A stretch of DNA of 64,000 bases, taken from Trissonchulus latispiculum. Taxonomy: Eukaryota > Nematoda > Enoplea > Enoplida > Ironidae. The position numbers were made by a program, and so were the translations under genes. This document shows positions 1-10,849 of the stretch, piece by piece; the first letter of the stretch is position 1, and every line of letters begins with the position of its first letter. The notes under the pieces are model-generated. The model saw only the letters and a program-made list of their open reading frames with translations. It was not told where the DNA came from and searched no databases. Where the stretch lies: positions 1-64,000 of the forward strand of contig JASAND010008363.1 of the NCBI GenBank assembly GCA_030248195.1, read 5' to 3'.

Positions 1-52
1 AAATCGAGCAAAATCCGTGACCATAAAATTTTTCATGGTGGACCCCCCCCCC
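1..52. mobile_element. End fragment of a TTAA-flanked, poly-C-ended element
   Basis: The first 52 bases end in a run of C immediately followed by TTAA at 53-56. Both the terminal C-run and the preceding segment (a 'gtgac.ataaaattt' core) resemble the right end of the element at 21519-22740. This looks like the right end of a second copy whose body lies outside the window. The TTAA flank suggests a piggyBac-like target site. No coding is visible. Confidence 0.55.
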
Positions 53-56
53 TTAA

Positions 57-1195
57 GTTCTCTTAATTCTGTTCTGTTCCTCTGCTAACAAATGTTTGCC
101 ACGACTGACCGTTTGGTCATGTTTTGGCACGGAGGTGGAAATGTGTAAAATTGTTACTGGGATCTTAGCTACCCCCAGCCGCCTGCAGCTGACGCGTTTC
201 TGTGCACGACATCATTTTCATACCCTCCAAAATAATTGATTAAGCATTTCTGCATGCGAACGATAACAATAACTGTCGGAAACATTTTATTGAGTCTGCC
301 AAAATTCTGAAAAATCTAACAAACCTCTGGACAGCCAAGCGTAGATTCATTGTATCCGTTTAAAAGGAAAAGTTGGGCTACATTTTTACGTAAAGATCTC
401 GTCCTAAATTCGAGTAATAAATGAGGCCAAGGAGTAGTCGCTTATCAACTACTCTTGAATTTTTGAATATTAACATTTTCTTCGATGGTCTCAATTCTCT
501 TCATACGTTTTAGTGCTTGCCATTCTCTGGATATCCTCATTGTCAGTGCGATTGTTCGATCTGGACACAATTGCTCGTTTTTGTTGCGTCATCCTATTTT
601 AGAATATTTCCGCCTGCTTGAAAATCCGAGTATCTGCAAGTTCCACCGACAATGAAAATTTTGATGAATTCAAGCCCTGTTCGAGCGCTTCATTCAAACG
701 AATATAGAGCCAGTGTCGTAAAGTCGCCTAAGCTAACTTTTTACAGAAAAGGCTTGTTCTTTTTCCAAACTCGTTATTTTTAATTCCATTTAATAGCTCT
801 TGCAAAGACGATTGCTTTGATATAGGCTGATATATTTGGTATTTAAGCTAATTATAGACTGATATATTTGGTATTTAAGCTAATTATAGCTGCTAATTAA
901 CACTCATAGGAAATTTTCAAATTTTATGGAATTCCTATCGTGTTACATATAAAAGCCTCGAAAGCTCTTGACGAGGCGGATTCAATAGTCTAACAATTAA
1001 GCCAATTAGTTAAGCTGCCTGACACTTTAGCCCGTATTTATGTCATGTAAGGACGCTTCAATCAAGTCTTAACGATTATGTATTAAACTGTACATTAAGT
1101 CAATGTTACTCAGTACGAAAAAACAAAACAATCTCATAAACAAACGCTTCATTTATGTTCTGGCTTGAGAAAAATATTTGAGTTAGGAAACTTAC
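57..1195. other. AT-rich non-coding stretch
   Basis: I see no gene here. The only structure noted is a direct tandem duplication of a 32-bp unit at about 827-889 (ctgatatatttggtattta...). It is probably intron or downstream sequence of the minus-strand exons that follow. Confidence 0.5.
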
Positions 1196-1404
1196 AAATG
1201 AATTCAGCCTGCACTTGGCAGCGCAAGTTTTCTATCAGGAAGTTGGCATACATATTGTTGACAACTGCAAGTGGATTGATCACCAAAATTGTAAAGACTG
1301 AGTCACCTGAAGGCATTGCAATCACGGCCAAGCCTATCTCTTTTGTCAGAGGAGACAGCAGGCTTAACGCTGCTACTAAAGCAAATTTAAACTTATCGAA
1401 TGTG
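1196..1404 (-). CDS. Putative exon of an unrecognised minus-strand gene
   Basis: The minus strand is open here and encodes a hydrophobic, leucine/alanine-rich stretch (FALVAALSLLSPLTKEIGLA) ending near CQVQAEFI. The lower edge is a strong donor, ATTT|GTAAGT, at 1196/1195. The upper edge has a plausible acceptor, ...aaatgctag|, at 1404. The entry phase implied by that acceptor does not match the exit phase of the exon at 1805-1900, so either a small exon between them is missing or the boundary is wrong. I do not recognise the family. It could be part of a secreted or membrane protein together with the exons at 1805-1900, 5601-5940 and 9136-9476. Confidence 0.4.
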
Positions 1405-1524
1405 CTAGCATTTATGGTAGAATGAAGCAAAGAATGATATTTCGTTGCATTTTGGTGCAGACATGATACATGTTGTTCCCAGAAGTTGTTTATGTCAAAA
1501 CTGTTTATACCAGATAATCAGTGA

Positions 1525-1539
1525 GCCAATCAATCAATT

Positions 1540-1604
<65 letters not shown>

Positions 1605-1613
1605 ATCAATCAA
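1525..1613. repeat. (CAAT)n microsatellite
   Basis: About 20 nearly perfect copies of the tetranucleotide CAAT/AATC, with isolated variants (ttaatc, atcgatc). The apparent plus-strand peptide of repeated Q-S-I-N is a by-product of the repeat. Confidence 0.95.
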
Positions 1614-1804
1614 CGATTTCTCGCTGCTTCATTTCATGGATGTGGTCAAAGTTTGATATTAAAACAGCCAACGTTGTAGACGACTTGCACAGGTTGGTAA
1701 CGTCGCTCCAAAGTTGGCCACGGAGTTTGGACGTTTCATAAGCAGAGTAGATTTGTGGAAATGTTCACAATATATCAGCTGGTTCAACTTAATGATGGAC
1801 TTAC

Positions 1805-1900
1805 AGCTTCCTTCGTTCTGCACGGCTTGAGGAGATTCTGCAGTGATTGGTTCTAGCACAGTAGAAATTATTTTATTTGCAGTTGCCATGGGATCAAATT
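1805..1900 (-). CDS. Putative 96-nt exon of an unrecognised minus-strand gene
   Basis: A minus-strand acceptor (ctaatttcttgcag|) at 1900 and a near-consensus donor (GGAAGCT|GTAAGT) at 1805 bound a 96-nt open segment containing FDPMATANKIISTVLEP. It enters in phase 1, which agrees with the exit phase of the exon at 5601-5940, so these two can be spliced without a frame break. No domain is recognised. The evidence is splice signals plus an open, protein-like composition. Confidence 0.5.
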
Positions 1901-2040
1901 CTGCAAGAAATTAGTGATCAAGAATTATGAAATTAATATTCGAGTTTCAATGAAACGAGATGTAATTAGAACCTGACATCATCTTTTCTAATTTATTGTT
2001 AGCTAGGGGAAGTTGCCCAAAAATGGCCAAGTGTCTAATA

Positions 2041-2722
2041 CAGAGTTGGACACGGACACGACCGACACGAATTTTTCCGACCGCGACCGCCCCGCAACCG
2101 CAGTCGTCGCGACCGCGACCGCCCGCGTCCGCGACCGCAGCCCGCAGGCTAATTTTGTGACCGCAAAGGTTTGAGTTATTAACCTTTAATTCTATGCAAA
2201 AATCCACTTTTCTCATATTTTTAAGGTATTTACAATGTTTTTACAGCTACATCACCATAGTCGGTATACATATATACCGTTTAATGCCGGTGCAGCTTAG
2301 GTATATATTTTTCGACAGCGCAATTGAAAATTACACAATTTGGTTTCGTTGCTGCATTTGGAGTGTTCGATAGTGGAATTCTGTGTGCAGGGTGCCTTTT
2401 CTTTCACGTTAGGGTTGAGGTTGACCAACTGGCAGCGGCAGCATACTACGTAAATTAACACTGCTAAAAGCGTTGGTTTCCCTCTGTTCGGGTATTTTTA
2501 ACCTTTAATACTCATCTACTAGAATGATAAACAACAAATGTGAAGCTGATAATATAATGAAAAATTTGAAAAAATAGGAAACTTTTACTACAAATTGGCC
2601 TAAATTACCACGATTTGATAGGAATTTGCGGTCATTGCGGTCTTGAAAATTTGACAACGACCGCTACCGCCCGCGGCTGCCCGCAGATACCCGTGGGTAC
2701 CCGTGACCGCGTCCAACTCTTT
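2041..2722. mobile_element. Non-autonomous hAT-like transposon, GC-rich ends
   Basis: The left end CAGAGTTGGAC and the right end GTCCAACTCTTT are inverted copies. The flanks GTCTAATA (2033-2040) and CTCTAATA (2723-2730) form an 8-bp target duplication with one mismatch, as expected for hAT. Both ends carry arrays of CGACCGC/CCCGCGG-type short repeats. There is no transposase, and a minus-strand ORF over the left end is an artefact of the GC-rich array. A longer relative with the same termini lies at 33012-35479. Confidence 0.8.
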
Positions 2723-2921
2723 CTCTAATATGGACAACGTTATCAAAGTTATATGAAATAGAACTTTCGCAGAAGCGAGATATACTTGTTGTTATTGGAG
2801 ACGCCGATTTTCAGCAAAGACAACTGTGTTGGAAAATGTAATTTGGCACATATTATCGTGCAAATGCTGCATTATATTCATTATTTGGAATGTTCAGTTT
2901 ACCTACAGAAGATGTTGATAC

Positions 2922-4036
2922 CAGAGATGAAACCGGGTCACCGGGTCACCGGGTCACCGGGTCAGTTCGGGTCACTATATGGACCGGGTCACTAGGTCAC
3001 CGGGTCAGGAGCTCTGACCCGGTCTTGACCCGGTATATATTTTGATTGGAGGAATTTTTTGGCGGTTATAGGATATTTTCAAAGTTTTACCAATTTTTGC
3101 CAACTGAAAACTTCAACAATTACTCAAAAACTAGCAATAGAAATAGTCTTAACTTAATCGTGTAGATTTTTAAATGCTTGTCGTTGTAGTAGTGTCCTCA
3201 TAATATTTGTAATGTCCCGTCAAGCTTAGATCTAGGTTTGAAATTACAATCTTAACTAGAAAATGAAAACTATTACATGGGCCCGAGAGTCTGAAATCTT
3301 TATTTTAAAGTCTAAAATATATACTCCATGCTCTATCTACTGTAAGTGCTTTATCACTGCTGCTATTTTTTTGGAGGGAGAGGGTCAGACTGTAGGTTTC
3401 AAATATCGGTAAGAAGGAAAATCTCAGCAAAACAAGGTTTACAGATTTTGAGCTTTACTTTGCATTTTTTGCAATGGTTATGGCTTACTACATAACTTCA
3501 GGAACCAATTGTGATTGATTTTATTTCATATTCTCTGAATCCTAGCCATACAAAAAATATTTCTAAAGAATTTACGCTGAGTGAAACTTCAATCATACAA
3601 CTAAGTAAAATATTTTACTAAAATATATAATGATAAAACAGAAAAGTGCTAATGTTAAACCCTATGATTAGAATTAAACGATGTTATGACTTTGGCAAAG
3701 TATTTTGTTCCAATTTGTTTAATTCAAAAATCTATGTAGTTTACTTCACATTATTGAGTGCAAAATCGTGCAAATCGTTTTGACTTTTTCCGGCTTACTT
3801 ACTATATTCACTTTCCAATGCTACTACTTTAAGGAAAGCAAAACTTTTGCCCAACTTGATATTGTAGTCGTCAAAAATGTCCAAAATGGTAAAAACACTC
3901 ACCGCACTCCAATAAAGTATTTTTAAATTTTTGCAAGCTTAAACCTGAATTTTCAAAAATACCGGGTCACCGGGTCACCGGGTCAGGGGTCGACCGGGTC
4001 ACCGGGTCAGTAAATAGGGACCCGGTTTCATCTCTG
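2922..4036. mobile_element. Non-autonomous hAT-like transposon with CCGGGTCA subterminal arrays
   Basis: The terminal inverted repeats are CAGAGATGAAACCGGGTC and its complement. They are flanked by a perfect 8-bp duplication GTTGATAC (2914-2921 and 4037-4044). Each end carries 3-6 tandem copies of the octamer CCGGGTCA, probably transposase-binding subterminal repeats. The AT-rich interior has no coding capacity. A second family member is nested at about 6476-7145. Confidence 0.88.
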
Positions 4037-4161
4037 GTTGATACTTAGCTCCAGCTTTTCGATTCGTCCGTAGTTATTTATCGTAGATAGCTTTATTTTT
4101 TCAATGATATTTACGAAGTGCATGCAAATTTTATGTGTGCTCACAGCAAAAAAAGTAATAA

Positions 4162-4679
4162 CAAGAGTACACAATAACTAAGAGTGTGACAAGCGTCACA
4201 CTCTTAGTTATCAAGCAGAAAACATCATCTGCACAATAACGGCCTACCCCCCCCCCACAACTGAGTACCTGGTGACCCCCACAACTGAGTACCAGGTACA
4301 CAATTGTGCACGAGCACTCGCTTGTGACCCCCCCCCACAACTGAGTACCAGGTACACAATTGTGCACGAGCACTCGCTTGTATGTTTACATGTTGAAGCC
4401 AAAAAGTGGCCAGCTGCTGATAGAATGTTTTTGGCTTCAACATGTAAACATACAAGCGAGTGCTCGTGCACAATTGTGTACCTGGTACTCAGTTGTGGGG
4501 GGGGTCACAAGCGAGTGCTCGTGCACAATTGTGTACCTGGTACTCAGTTGTGGGGGGGGTCACCAGGTACTCAGTTGTGGAGGGGGGGGGGGGGTAGGCC
4601 GTTATTGTGCAGATGATGTTTTCGGCTTGATAACTAAGAGTGTGACGTTTGTCACACTCTTAGTTATTATGTACTCTTG
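4162..4679. mobile_element. Palindromic fold-back element (CAAGAGTAC family, G/C-run subfamily)
   Basis: The ends CAAGAGTACA and TGTACTCTTG are inverted and flanked by a 7-bp direct repeat GTAATAA (4155-4161 and 4680-4686). Almost the whole 518 bp folds back on itself. Inside are shorter stems (taactaagagtgtgac and its complement) and repeated blocks containing acaactgagtaccagg next to C or G runs. Long open frames on both strands across it come from the palindrome and are not genes. Confidence 0.85.
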
Positions 4680-4744
4680 GTAATAATACGGGATTAGATC
4701 GGATTTCAGCTAAACGTTTGGACAAACCAGTTTGAATAAAGTTT

Positions 4745-5600
4745 AATTAAGTTGGCGCCTCTAACTGAGAATGGTAGACAAATAAAATTAGTAAATTCCA
4801 GCTAGCCAACGTTGGCAAATAGCTAAAATATTGCCAATGACTGACGGCCAACCAACAGCCAACGGGCAACCAGCGGCCAACGGCCAACTTCAAACTCAAG
4901 TTAAGCCAAGCCAACCTTGGAAAATTTCGGCCAATCCCGACACTATTAGGCGCCAAGTGTCAAATCCGCACGTGCCCTTGAATTGCGAGTCAAGTAAGCT
5001 GCAAATTGTAAGTCCGTACAAGCAGCAAGTAAGTCGTCATAAAACTAGCTGGAACAGTCACTTGGAACTCGCAACTGCGAGTAAAGTGTTCTAGTAGATT
5101 TTAACTAGACGACTTTAAAAATTGAAATATCTTCCTTAATTTTCGTCAGGTTCAGCCCAAATTTAATGAGTATTTGCTTTGAAATGTTTTCCATACGTTG
5201 TGAAAATTTCTGTAATCCGCAACTTTTTATGAAATTTATGGCTTTTATGGAACTGAATTTTTTGTTGTAAATAAACATTCTGCTTAATGTTTCGCCTTTC
5301 GCAAAATTTTCACGAAAGCTAAATTTCAGCTGATACCAGACTAAGAACGGAATTAAATCAGATTTAGAATGCATAACATCATACTAATATACCGTCAACA
5401 GAAGTTAGTTATCACTGGCTGCATAGCCAGAAGCTAACGCAATTGTTAACATTTCTTGTAATGTTCCTAACATCTTTGTACATCACTAAAAGCTACGTCA
5501 TCAGAATACGATTAGTTGAAGGAAGTATTTATTCCGCCTTTGTAAAATTTGTTTCCCTCACTTCTACTACTTGTAACTATTCACATGAAGCTAATCTTAC
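4745..5600. other. Non-coding, probably intronic
   Basis: No convincing exon is seen. It contains a short run of near-tandem 'ccaacggccaac/cagcggccaac' units at about 4840-4885 and otherwise unremarkable AT-rich sequence. Confidence 0.4.
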
Positions 5601-5940
5601 TTGGTGACATTTCTATGTCCGAAATCATTGGAATTACTCCCAAGGTTCCAGCAATTTTGAGTTCTTTCGTCAAGCCCGTGAGAAATGGTACAATGAAATT
5701 GATTATATCCCTCCAAAACTGCTCCTGTCCTAAGCTTGGATCTGTCGCTTGAAGAACCTGCTTCAAAAGCAGCGCAGCCAGATCTCTCAAAAGTGGATCG
5801 TAGGTCAATGGGTCAGCATCGAACTGGTTTCTCCAGAGGCCTTCAATTTTTTCCAGCATAGGAGTAATCGGAATTGGTTGACCTAGAATTCGTTTGAGGC
5901 TCAATAAGGCGGAACTAAATTGTGAATGCAACATTTTAAT
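5601..5940 (-). CDS. Putative 340-nt exon of an unrecognised minus-strand gene
   Basis: This is the best-looking exon of the group. It is open over 113 codons, with an acceptor gcattag| at 5940 and a consensus donor CCAA|GTAAGA at 5601. It contains QPIPITPMLEKIEGLW and DPLLRDLAALLLKQVL, giving a helix-rich, amphipathic profile. Its exit phase (1) fits the exon at 1805-1900. Its entry phase does not fit the exon at 9136-9476, so an exon may be missing among the mobile elements at 6.4-8.9 kb. I do not recognise a family. Confidence 0.55.
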
Positions 5941-6449
5941 CTAATGCTTTGCTTGCTGCTTTTTGTACACGGTGTTGGCAACTGGTGCAATTGCAACAGC
6001 CAGTTTCCACAACTTCTGTAGTCTACACGTGTCCACCAATAAAAATTTTACTACTGATGCATTTGCCGTCATGCAAATGCTTCGGCTTCGGCGTGTGCTA
6101 AATATCAGAAAATGAAAAATTCTACCATATCAAGAAATCCGCTTAAGAAAAATTTACCAACTTCAATACCATACCACGTTGCTCATGACCGACCCTTATC
6201 GCTTAAGCCGTTAGAAAGCAGACGCGTGCTTTTTGAAATGCTTTAGACCATTTTACTATGGTTGATGCTACAGAATTTTAGTTTGCAAAGCGTAGCTGTA
6301 CCGCCTGCTGTAACGAATGTATTGCCTGTTTATCTCAGGGGTGGCATTTACATCAATGTTATGTCTTGGCCCTGTCCGGCATACTACCGATGCTTTGCCT
6401 TAGCGACCGTATCGCATGCGTTATTCATCAACTGTTCTATGAGTAATGG

Positions 6450-7739
6450 CAAGAGTACATAATAGTAGTACTATGGAGCGATGGAACCGGGTCACCGGGT
6501 CAAGAGCCTCGACCCGGGCTTGACCCGGTTTTCAGAATTTAAGTCAAATTTTTGAAATTTTTGGCTACCAAACTAAAATTTTAGGTTAAATTTTTGTTCG
6601 ATGTACAATATTAATTTGCTTTTTTTACATTTTAGTCTTGAGAATATTTGAATCTGTCAGCCTCTGGCAAATTTAGCTTTTTAGTTTTAGCTTTATAAGT
6701 TCCATGATTATTGCATATCTCTATTTAGTACAATATGGTTTGCAGTTTATTTTCGCAACCAAGGTAAACGTTCAAGGTAAATGAACAATTTAATTTAATT
6801 TAACTCACTACATAATGAAAACCAAATTTTTAAAGTACTCCTTGTTTTAGACAAATACTCATATTAGACCCTGCAAAATTTCGCAGACGGATAAATTATT
6901 GGTTTTGCAACTAATTTCTGCATAAATTTAGAAAATGCTAGTTATACTATTAAACGCATTTCAAAAAACCTAGAGCAAACATATGTATGTCATAGTTATT
7001 TTTTTCAAAGTGGTTGTGGAACATGGACGCCAAAAATTTAGCGTTCTTAGGCAAAATCGAAATTTTTTCCAACTTTTGGAATATTCTGGAAAACCGGGTC
7101 ACCGGGTCACCGGGTCAAGCCTAAATGACCCGGTTCCATCACTAGAAACTCTTACACTAGCATGTACAAATCATGATAAGTATGCTCGGTTCATTAACTC
7201 ATTAACTCATTCATTAACCGTAACTTCCGAGAGTCCCACTTTGCACTAATTACACGCTTTCATATAAGTGTGTGTCAGCTCGCTGATTGGCCCATTTGCC
7301 TTAGACTTATTACTTTATTAACAAGGATTATTGCTTTATGGCTTATTAACTTTATTAACTTAATGCAATTAAAGAACTATTTCGACAACCTTGTATCATT
7401 TTTTCTGCTCTTTTCAATGATCTAAAAATTGCTGCATAATACAAAAATTCGAAGGAATGTAATCTGCAAGAATTTTTATATCATTGAAAAGAGCAGAAAA
7501 AATGCTGCAAATTGTCGAATTAGTTTTTTAATTGCATTAAACTAATTAGAGATATAATTAGTTAACTAATAAATTACATACCATAAGCCTTAGGCTAATG
7601 GGCCAATCAGCGAGCAACACGCTTACATGAAAGTGTGTAATTTGTGCAAAGTGGGACTCCCCGAAGTTACGGTGGGGGTACCGAGTTCATGAACCGCTAC
7701 CTGTCATGAGTTTCTTACTCTTACTATTATGTACTCTTG
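6450..7739. mobile_element. Fold-back element (CAAGAGTAC family), interrupted by a hAT-like insertion
   Basis: The ends CAAGAGTACATAATAG and CTATTATGTACTCTTG are flanked by a 7-bp direct repeat GTAATGG (6443-6449 and 7740-7746). The part from about 7146 to 7739 is homologous to the intact palindrome at 42134-42797: same attacacgctttcatata, ttttttctgctcttt and gctgattggccca segments on both arms. The arms have diverged from each other more than in the 42-kb copy, so this is an older copy. Confidence 0.8.
6476..7145. mobile_element. hAT-like CCGGGTCA element nested in the fold-back element
   Basis: The inverted ends GCGATGGAACCGGGTC and GACCCGGTTCCATCAC surround an AT-rich core, with CCGGGTCA octamers at both ends as in the element at 2922-4036. 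Comparison with the uninterrupted fold-back copy places the insertion just after '...tatg' and before 'aaactctt'. I see no clear target duplication, so the exact ends are uncertain by a few bases. Confidence 0.7.
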
Positions 7740-8524
7740 GTAATGGTATGTGTTCTTCACGGATCTGTCTGTTTTCATTTTGCAAATGTTGTTCTTCTGT
7801 ATTGACGGGCACTGATTGGTGGACATATTATTTGCGTGCCTTTGTGACCTTTGTTATCAAAGGGGATTTGATGAAATGTTAATTGCAGCGCAGACGGCTG
7901 AGCATAAGCTTGGTTGTACATCCGAGAAAAGAGGCATGAGCTCCGTGATTGGGCAGCGGCCTTGGGTCTCCCCAGTTTCGTGTTAAGACTTTGACTTTTT
8001 GACTGTCAAGCATGCATGCAGGCAGCATATTTAAATTCATTTTCACAAAAAAATGATACGTTTTACCCAAACTCACAATACGTCGCAATTTTCACATTTT
8101 CTGACGACTATTCATCAAATAGAGGTCAAATGCCGTCTAACTTGACGCAATCAATGCCCCATGTCTGCCTAGGATGAAGGGAACCTTCGATGTTAGTCGA
8201 TACCATTGATCTTTTTGGATAAAACTTGTTTATGAATTTTTAGGAATTATAGCCAAATTTTGTGATTAGCGATTGATTAATAAGAGGAGAGACAAGAAAT
8301 GAAGCCACGCTATGAATGCAGCAATGAAAACAGCAATGAAACTGAAATGTTAAAACCCTTGATGTGCAATTGTAACAATCTATGTTTTGTGCGCAAATGT
8401 AAGGTTCGTTCGTGACTGAGGTATTATCGTTAACGACTAGCTCGTTAGCTGAACAGCTTGTGTCGTTAATATCCTTTTCTAGATATGTTTGGCAAAATTA
8501 GCAAAACCGGTGACTGTACTGTAG

Positions 8525-8891
8525 AAATCAGAATCAAGTACGTATAAAACCAGCTACAGTTTTGGTTGATGCCAGACTTGACTCATGAAGCTGATGCTGA
8601 AGCTGGCATCTGTTTCTGGTTTTCATGGTTTAGTCTCCTTGTCAGTCATTCAAAACTGCAGCACTTTGAAAGCATCAGAAGTTAATACAAAGCTGGTAAG
8701 CTCAGCTGAGCTTTACAACAAAAAGGCAATAGTAGCTAAGCTAGAGAGTAAAGTTAGTTTTTAGGCCCTCTGACCGTAGGTATACAAAAGAAGTAGCATG
8801 GAAACAACAAACAGCTTCAGCATCAGCTTCATGAATCAAGTCTGGCATCAATCGATGCTGAAGCTGGCTTCTTAGTACTTGATTCTGATTT
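8525..8891. mobile_element. 367-bp MITE with 9-bp flanking repeat
   Basis: A perfect 17-bp terminal inverted repeat (AAATCAGAATCAAGTAC and its complement) is flanked by a 9-bp direct repeat GTACTGTAG (8516-8524 and 8892-8900). Further inside, the segments around gccagacttgactcatgaag and its partner near 8830-8860 are also inverted. It has no coding capacity. Confidence 0.85.
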
Positions 8892-9135
8892 GTACTGTAG
8901 GTTTTCCACCAGAGTGACCCCCCACAAACATATTTCAACTGCTGGCTACACTGAGCAAACGCATTCGTGGTCTGACTGCAATTTTGACATAATGTTAATT
9001 AGATGAATAAATTAACGCAATACCAAAGATTGACAACTTTTGTTTCTTAGTAATTTAATGATATTGAAAAACCCATGCACCCAACAGTCAAATTCATCTT
9101 CAACTGATGTCTCCTGCCAATCGCTTAGTTCTTAC

Positions 9136-9476
9136 CGTTAGTTTTACACATTTTGTTTTCATCAACACTGTCTAAACTGTCTGCCGCTGGATCTATGGTT
9201 ACATGTTCCAACAATTTTGATGCTGCAGTGTGTTCATATCTGCCGTACTGTGGATTACCCAAGCCATAAATGCCAGAAACACCACCGTCCAGGTTAAACC
9301 ATGGATCAGTGCCTATGTCGGCCCTGCCGTTCTGAATAACAGCACTATCTACATCTGAGCGGACCTGGTCGGTAATGTTGTTTGCATCAATGATAGCTCC
9401 CATCAAATTGAGTTCACAAGTTGGTTCTGAGTCCTCACTTTCAGCAATCGTGACGATCATTAACAAAATCCATGGT
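9136..9476 (-). CDS. Putative 341-nt exon, signal-peptide-like start
   Basis: The minus strand is open from an acceptor (cctacttttag|) at 9476 to a consensus donor (AACG|GTAAGA) at 9136. The encoded stretch begins with a hydrophobic run, WILLMIVTIAES, that could be the core of a secretion signal. An acidic/polar region follows (DPWFNLDGGVSGIYGLGNPQ). No family is recognised. It could be an early exon of the gene whose later pieces lie at 5601-5940 and 1805-1900. The phases do not join directly, so the model is incomplete. Confidence 0.5.
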
Positions 9477-9479
9477 CTA

Positions 9480-10640
9480 AAAGTAGGCAGTCAAAGCTTG
9501 ATGGCTCACTGTAAAGTTCTGCTAGCTTTTATGGACTAAACAGTAAATAGCTTATGAAACAATTCTGATAAGCACGACTAAAACCTGATATTTGTAAAAA
9601 ATCACCATTTCTATCACTGTAATAATTGTTTATGTTTAATAAAAAGTTTTTGCGTTCTTACAGCCTCATCCAGCAACTGGGGCAACATGGTTTAGCAGTA
9701 GGCTACAAAAACGGACCATAACGAAGAGAATTGGGGCCCACCAAGGAGTCAACAAAAAATGGTTGATTAGTTTCTATTGGTTAATTGGTGAAATGATCTC
9801 ATGGCCATTCCAGTGTTTTGTGTCAGGTAAACATACTGCGAAGAAACCTGTACTTGTGTTTGTTGTCCATTGTTTATGTGTCCATCAAATCTGCCAGAAT
9901 TGCCTTTCAAAACGGATATCATACCTAAAAGTCAGGGTTTTATCGATTCTTTTTCTGTTAAGTTCATGTGGCCGCAATGAGGCCCTTGAATCACATATAG
10001 TCAAATGCCGGAATAAATAGGTTCAGAAAAATAATTAAGACGTGCTTGAATAGAACCATCTCAACTGCTAGTGTACGGATTCGAACGCTTGACTTTTATC
10101 CCCTCAGCCTGTGTGTGGGACGGCCGTATTGAGACCTCACACACTAATACACCGTTCCCCCCTATTGCGCCAGCATTGTTAAGTGGTGGGTCGTATTTGA
10201 GACCTCCTGTTCCCCTGATTTCCCTTCTCTTGTATTAATCGTCTCTGAACAATCAACTTCGGTACAAATCTGCCTAAAATAATAAGAAAACACATTTATA
10301 TGTAAATATAGGTAGTTAATATGTAGGGAGGGGGCTAGCCCCTCTTTAGAAAACATAAAAAAACAAGTAATAAACTTAGGTACTTAGATTCTTCGTGACA
10401 GGTAAGATAAATAAAATCGTTTTAGCTTAGGTAGTGTTGGTTGTTACGTAGGTATTAATAAGCAAGAGAGACCTTTTCTTCTAGCCGTCACGAGGCTATG
10501 AACTGGCCAGAACTATTAAAAGTGGGGACTTTTTCCTCCTGGATTAATGAGTTCCAGCTCTGGCCCAAAAAGTTTGACACCCAAAATCCTACCAAAATGC
10601 GTCGGTCAAAATTCTCATGACGAATGCAGGACCGCGATTG
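9480..10640. other. Gene-free stretch
   Basis: No exon or element ends were identified. On the minus strand near 10057-10080 there is a GTTCGAATC motif resembling an RNA polymerase III B box, but no matching tRNA fold or A box was found, so it is not annotated as a tRNA or SINE. Confidence 0.4.
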
Positions 10641-10650
10641 ACTTAAAGTC

Positions 10651-10849
10651 GGTTAGCAATGCTAGCCAACTTTGACTTATTGCTGGTTAGTAGTACCAAC
10701 AATGAGTCAAAGTGAGCTGCATATAATCAAAAATAACAGCTGATGTCAGTTAGCTGTGAAAGTTCCAGCTAACCAACTTTAAGCCATAGTGGGCTAGTGT
10801 GACAGGCGCTTCTAACCAGCAATAAGTCAAAGTTGGCTAGCATTGCCAA
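10651..10849. mobile_element. About 200-bp inverted-repeat MITE
   Basis: Arms of about 38 bp are inverted copies of each other: left contains AGCAATGCTAGCCAACTTTG, right contains its complement near 10830-10849. They enclose a core that repeats shorter versions of the same motif (gctagccaactttgactta). There is no coding capacity. No clear target duplication was found, so the edges are approximate. Confidence 0.65.

Noticed and set aside
4225..4683. Four overlapping ORFs with CTS/STRLYV-type repeats on both strands
   Set aside because: They arise from the palindromic fold-back element at 4162-4679; the same peptides appear on opposite strands.
10050..10090. RNA polymerase III B-box-like GTTCGAATC on the minus strand
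   Set aside because: No cloverleaf, A box or acceptor stem could be drawn around it, so neither tRNA nor SINE is supported.
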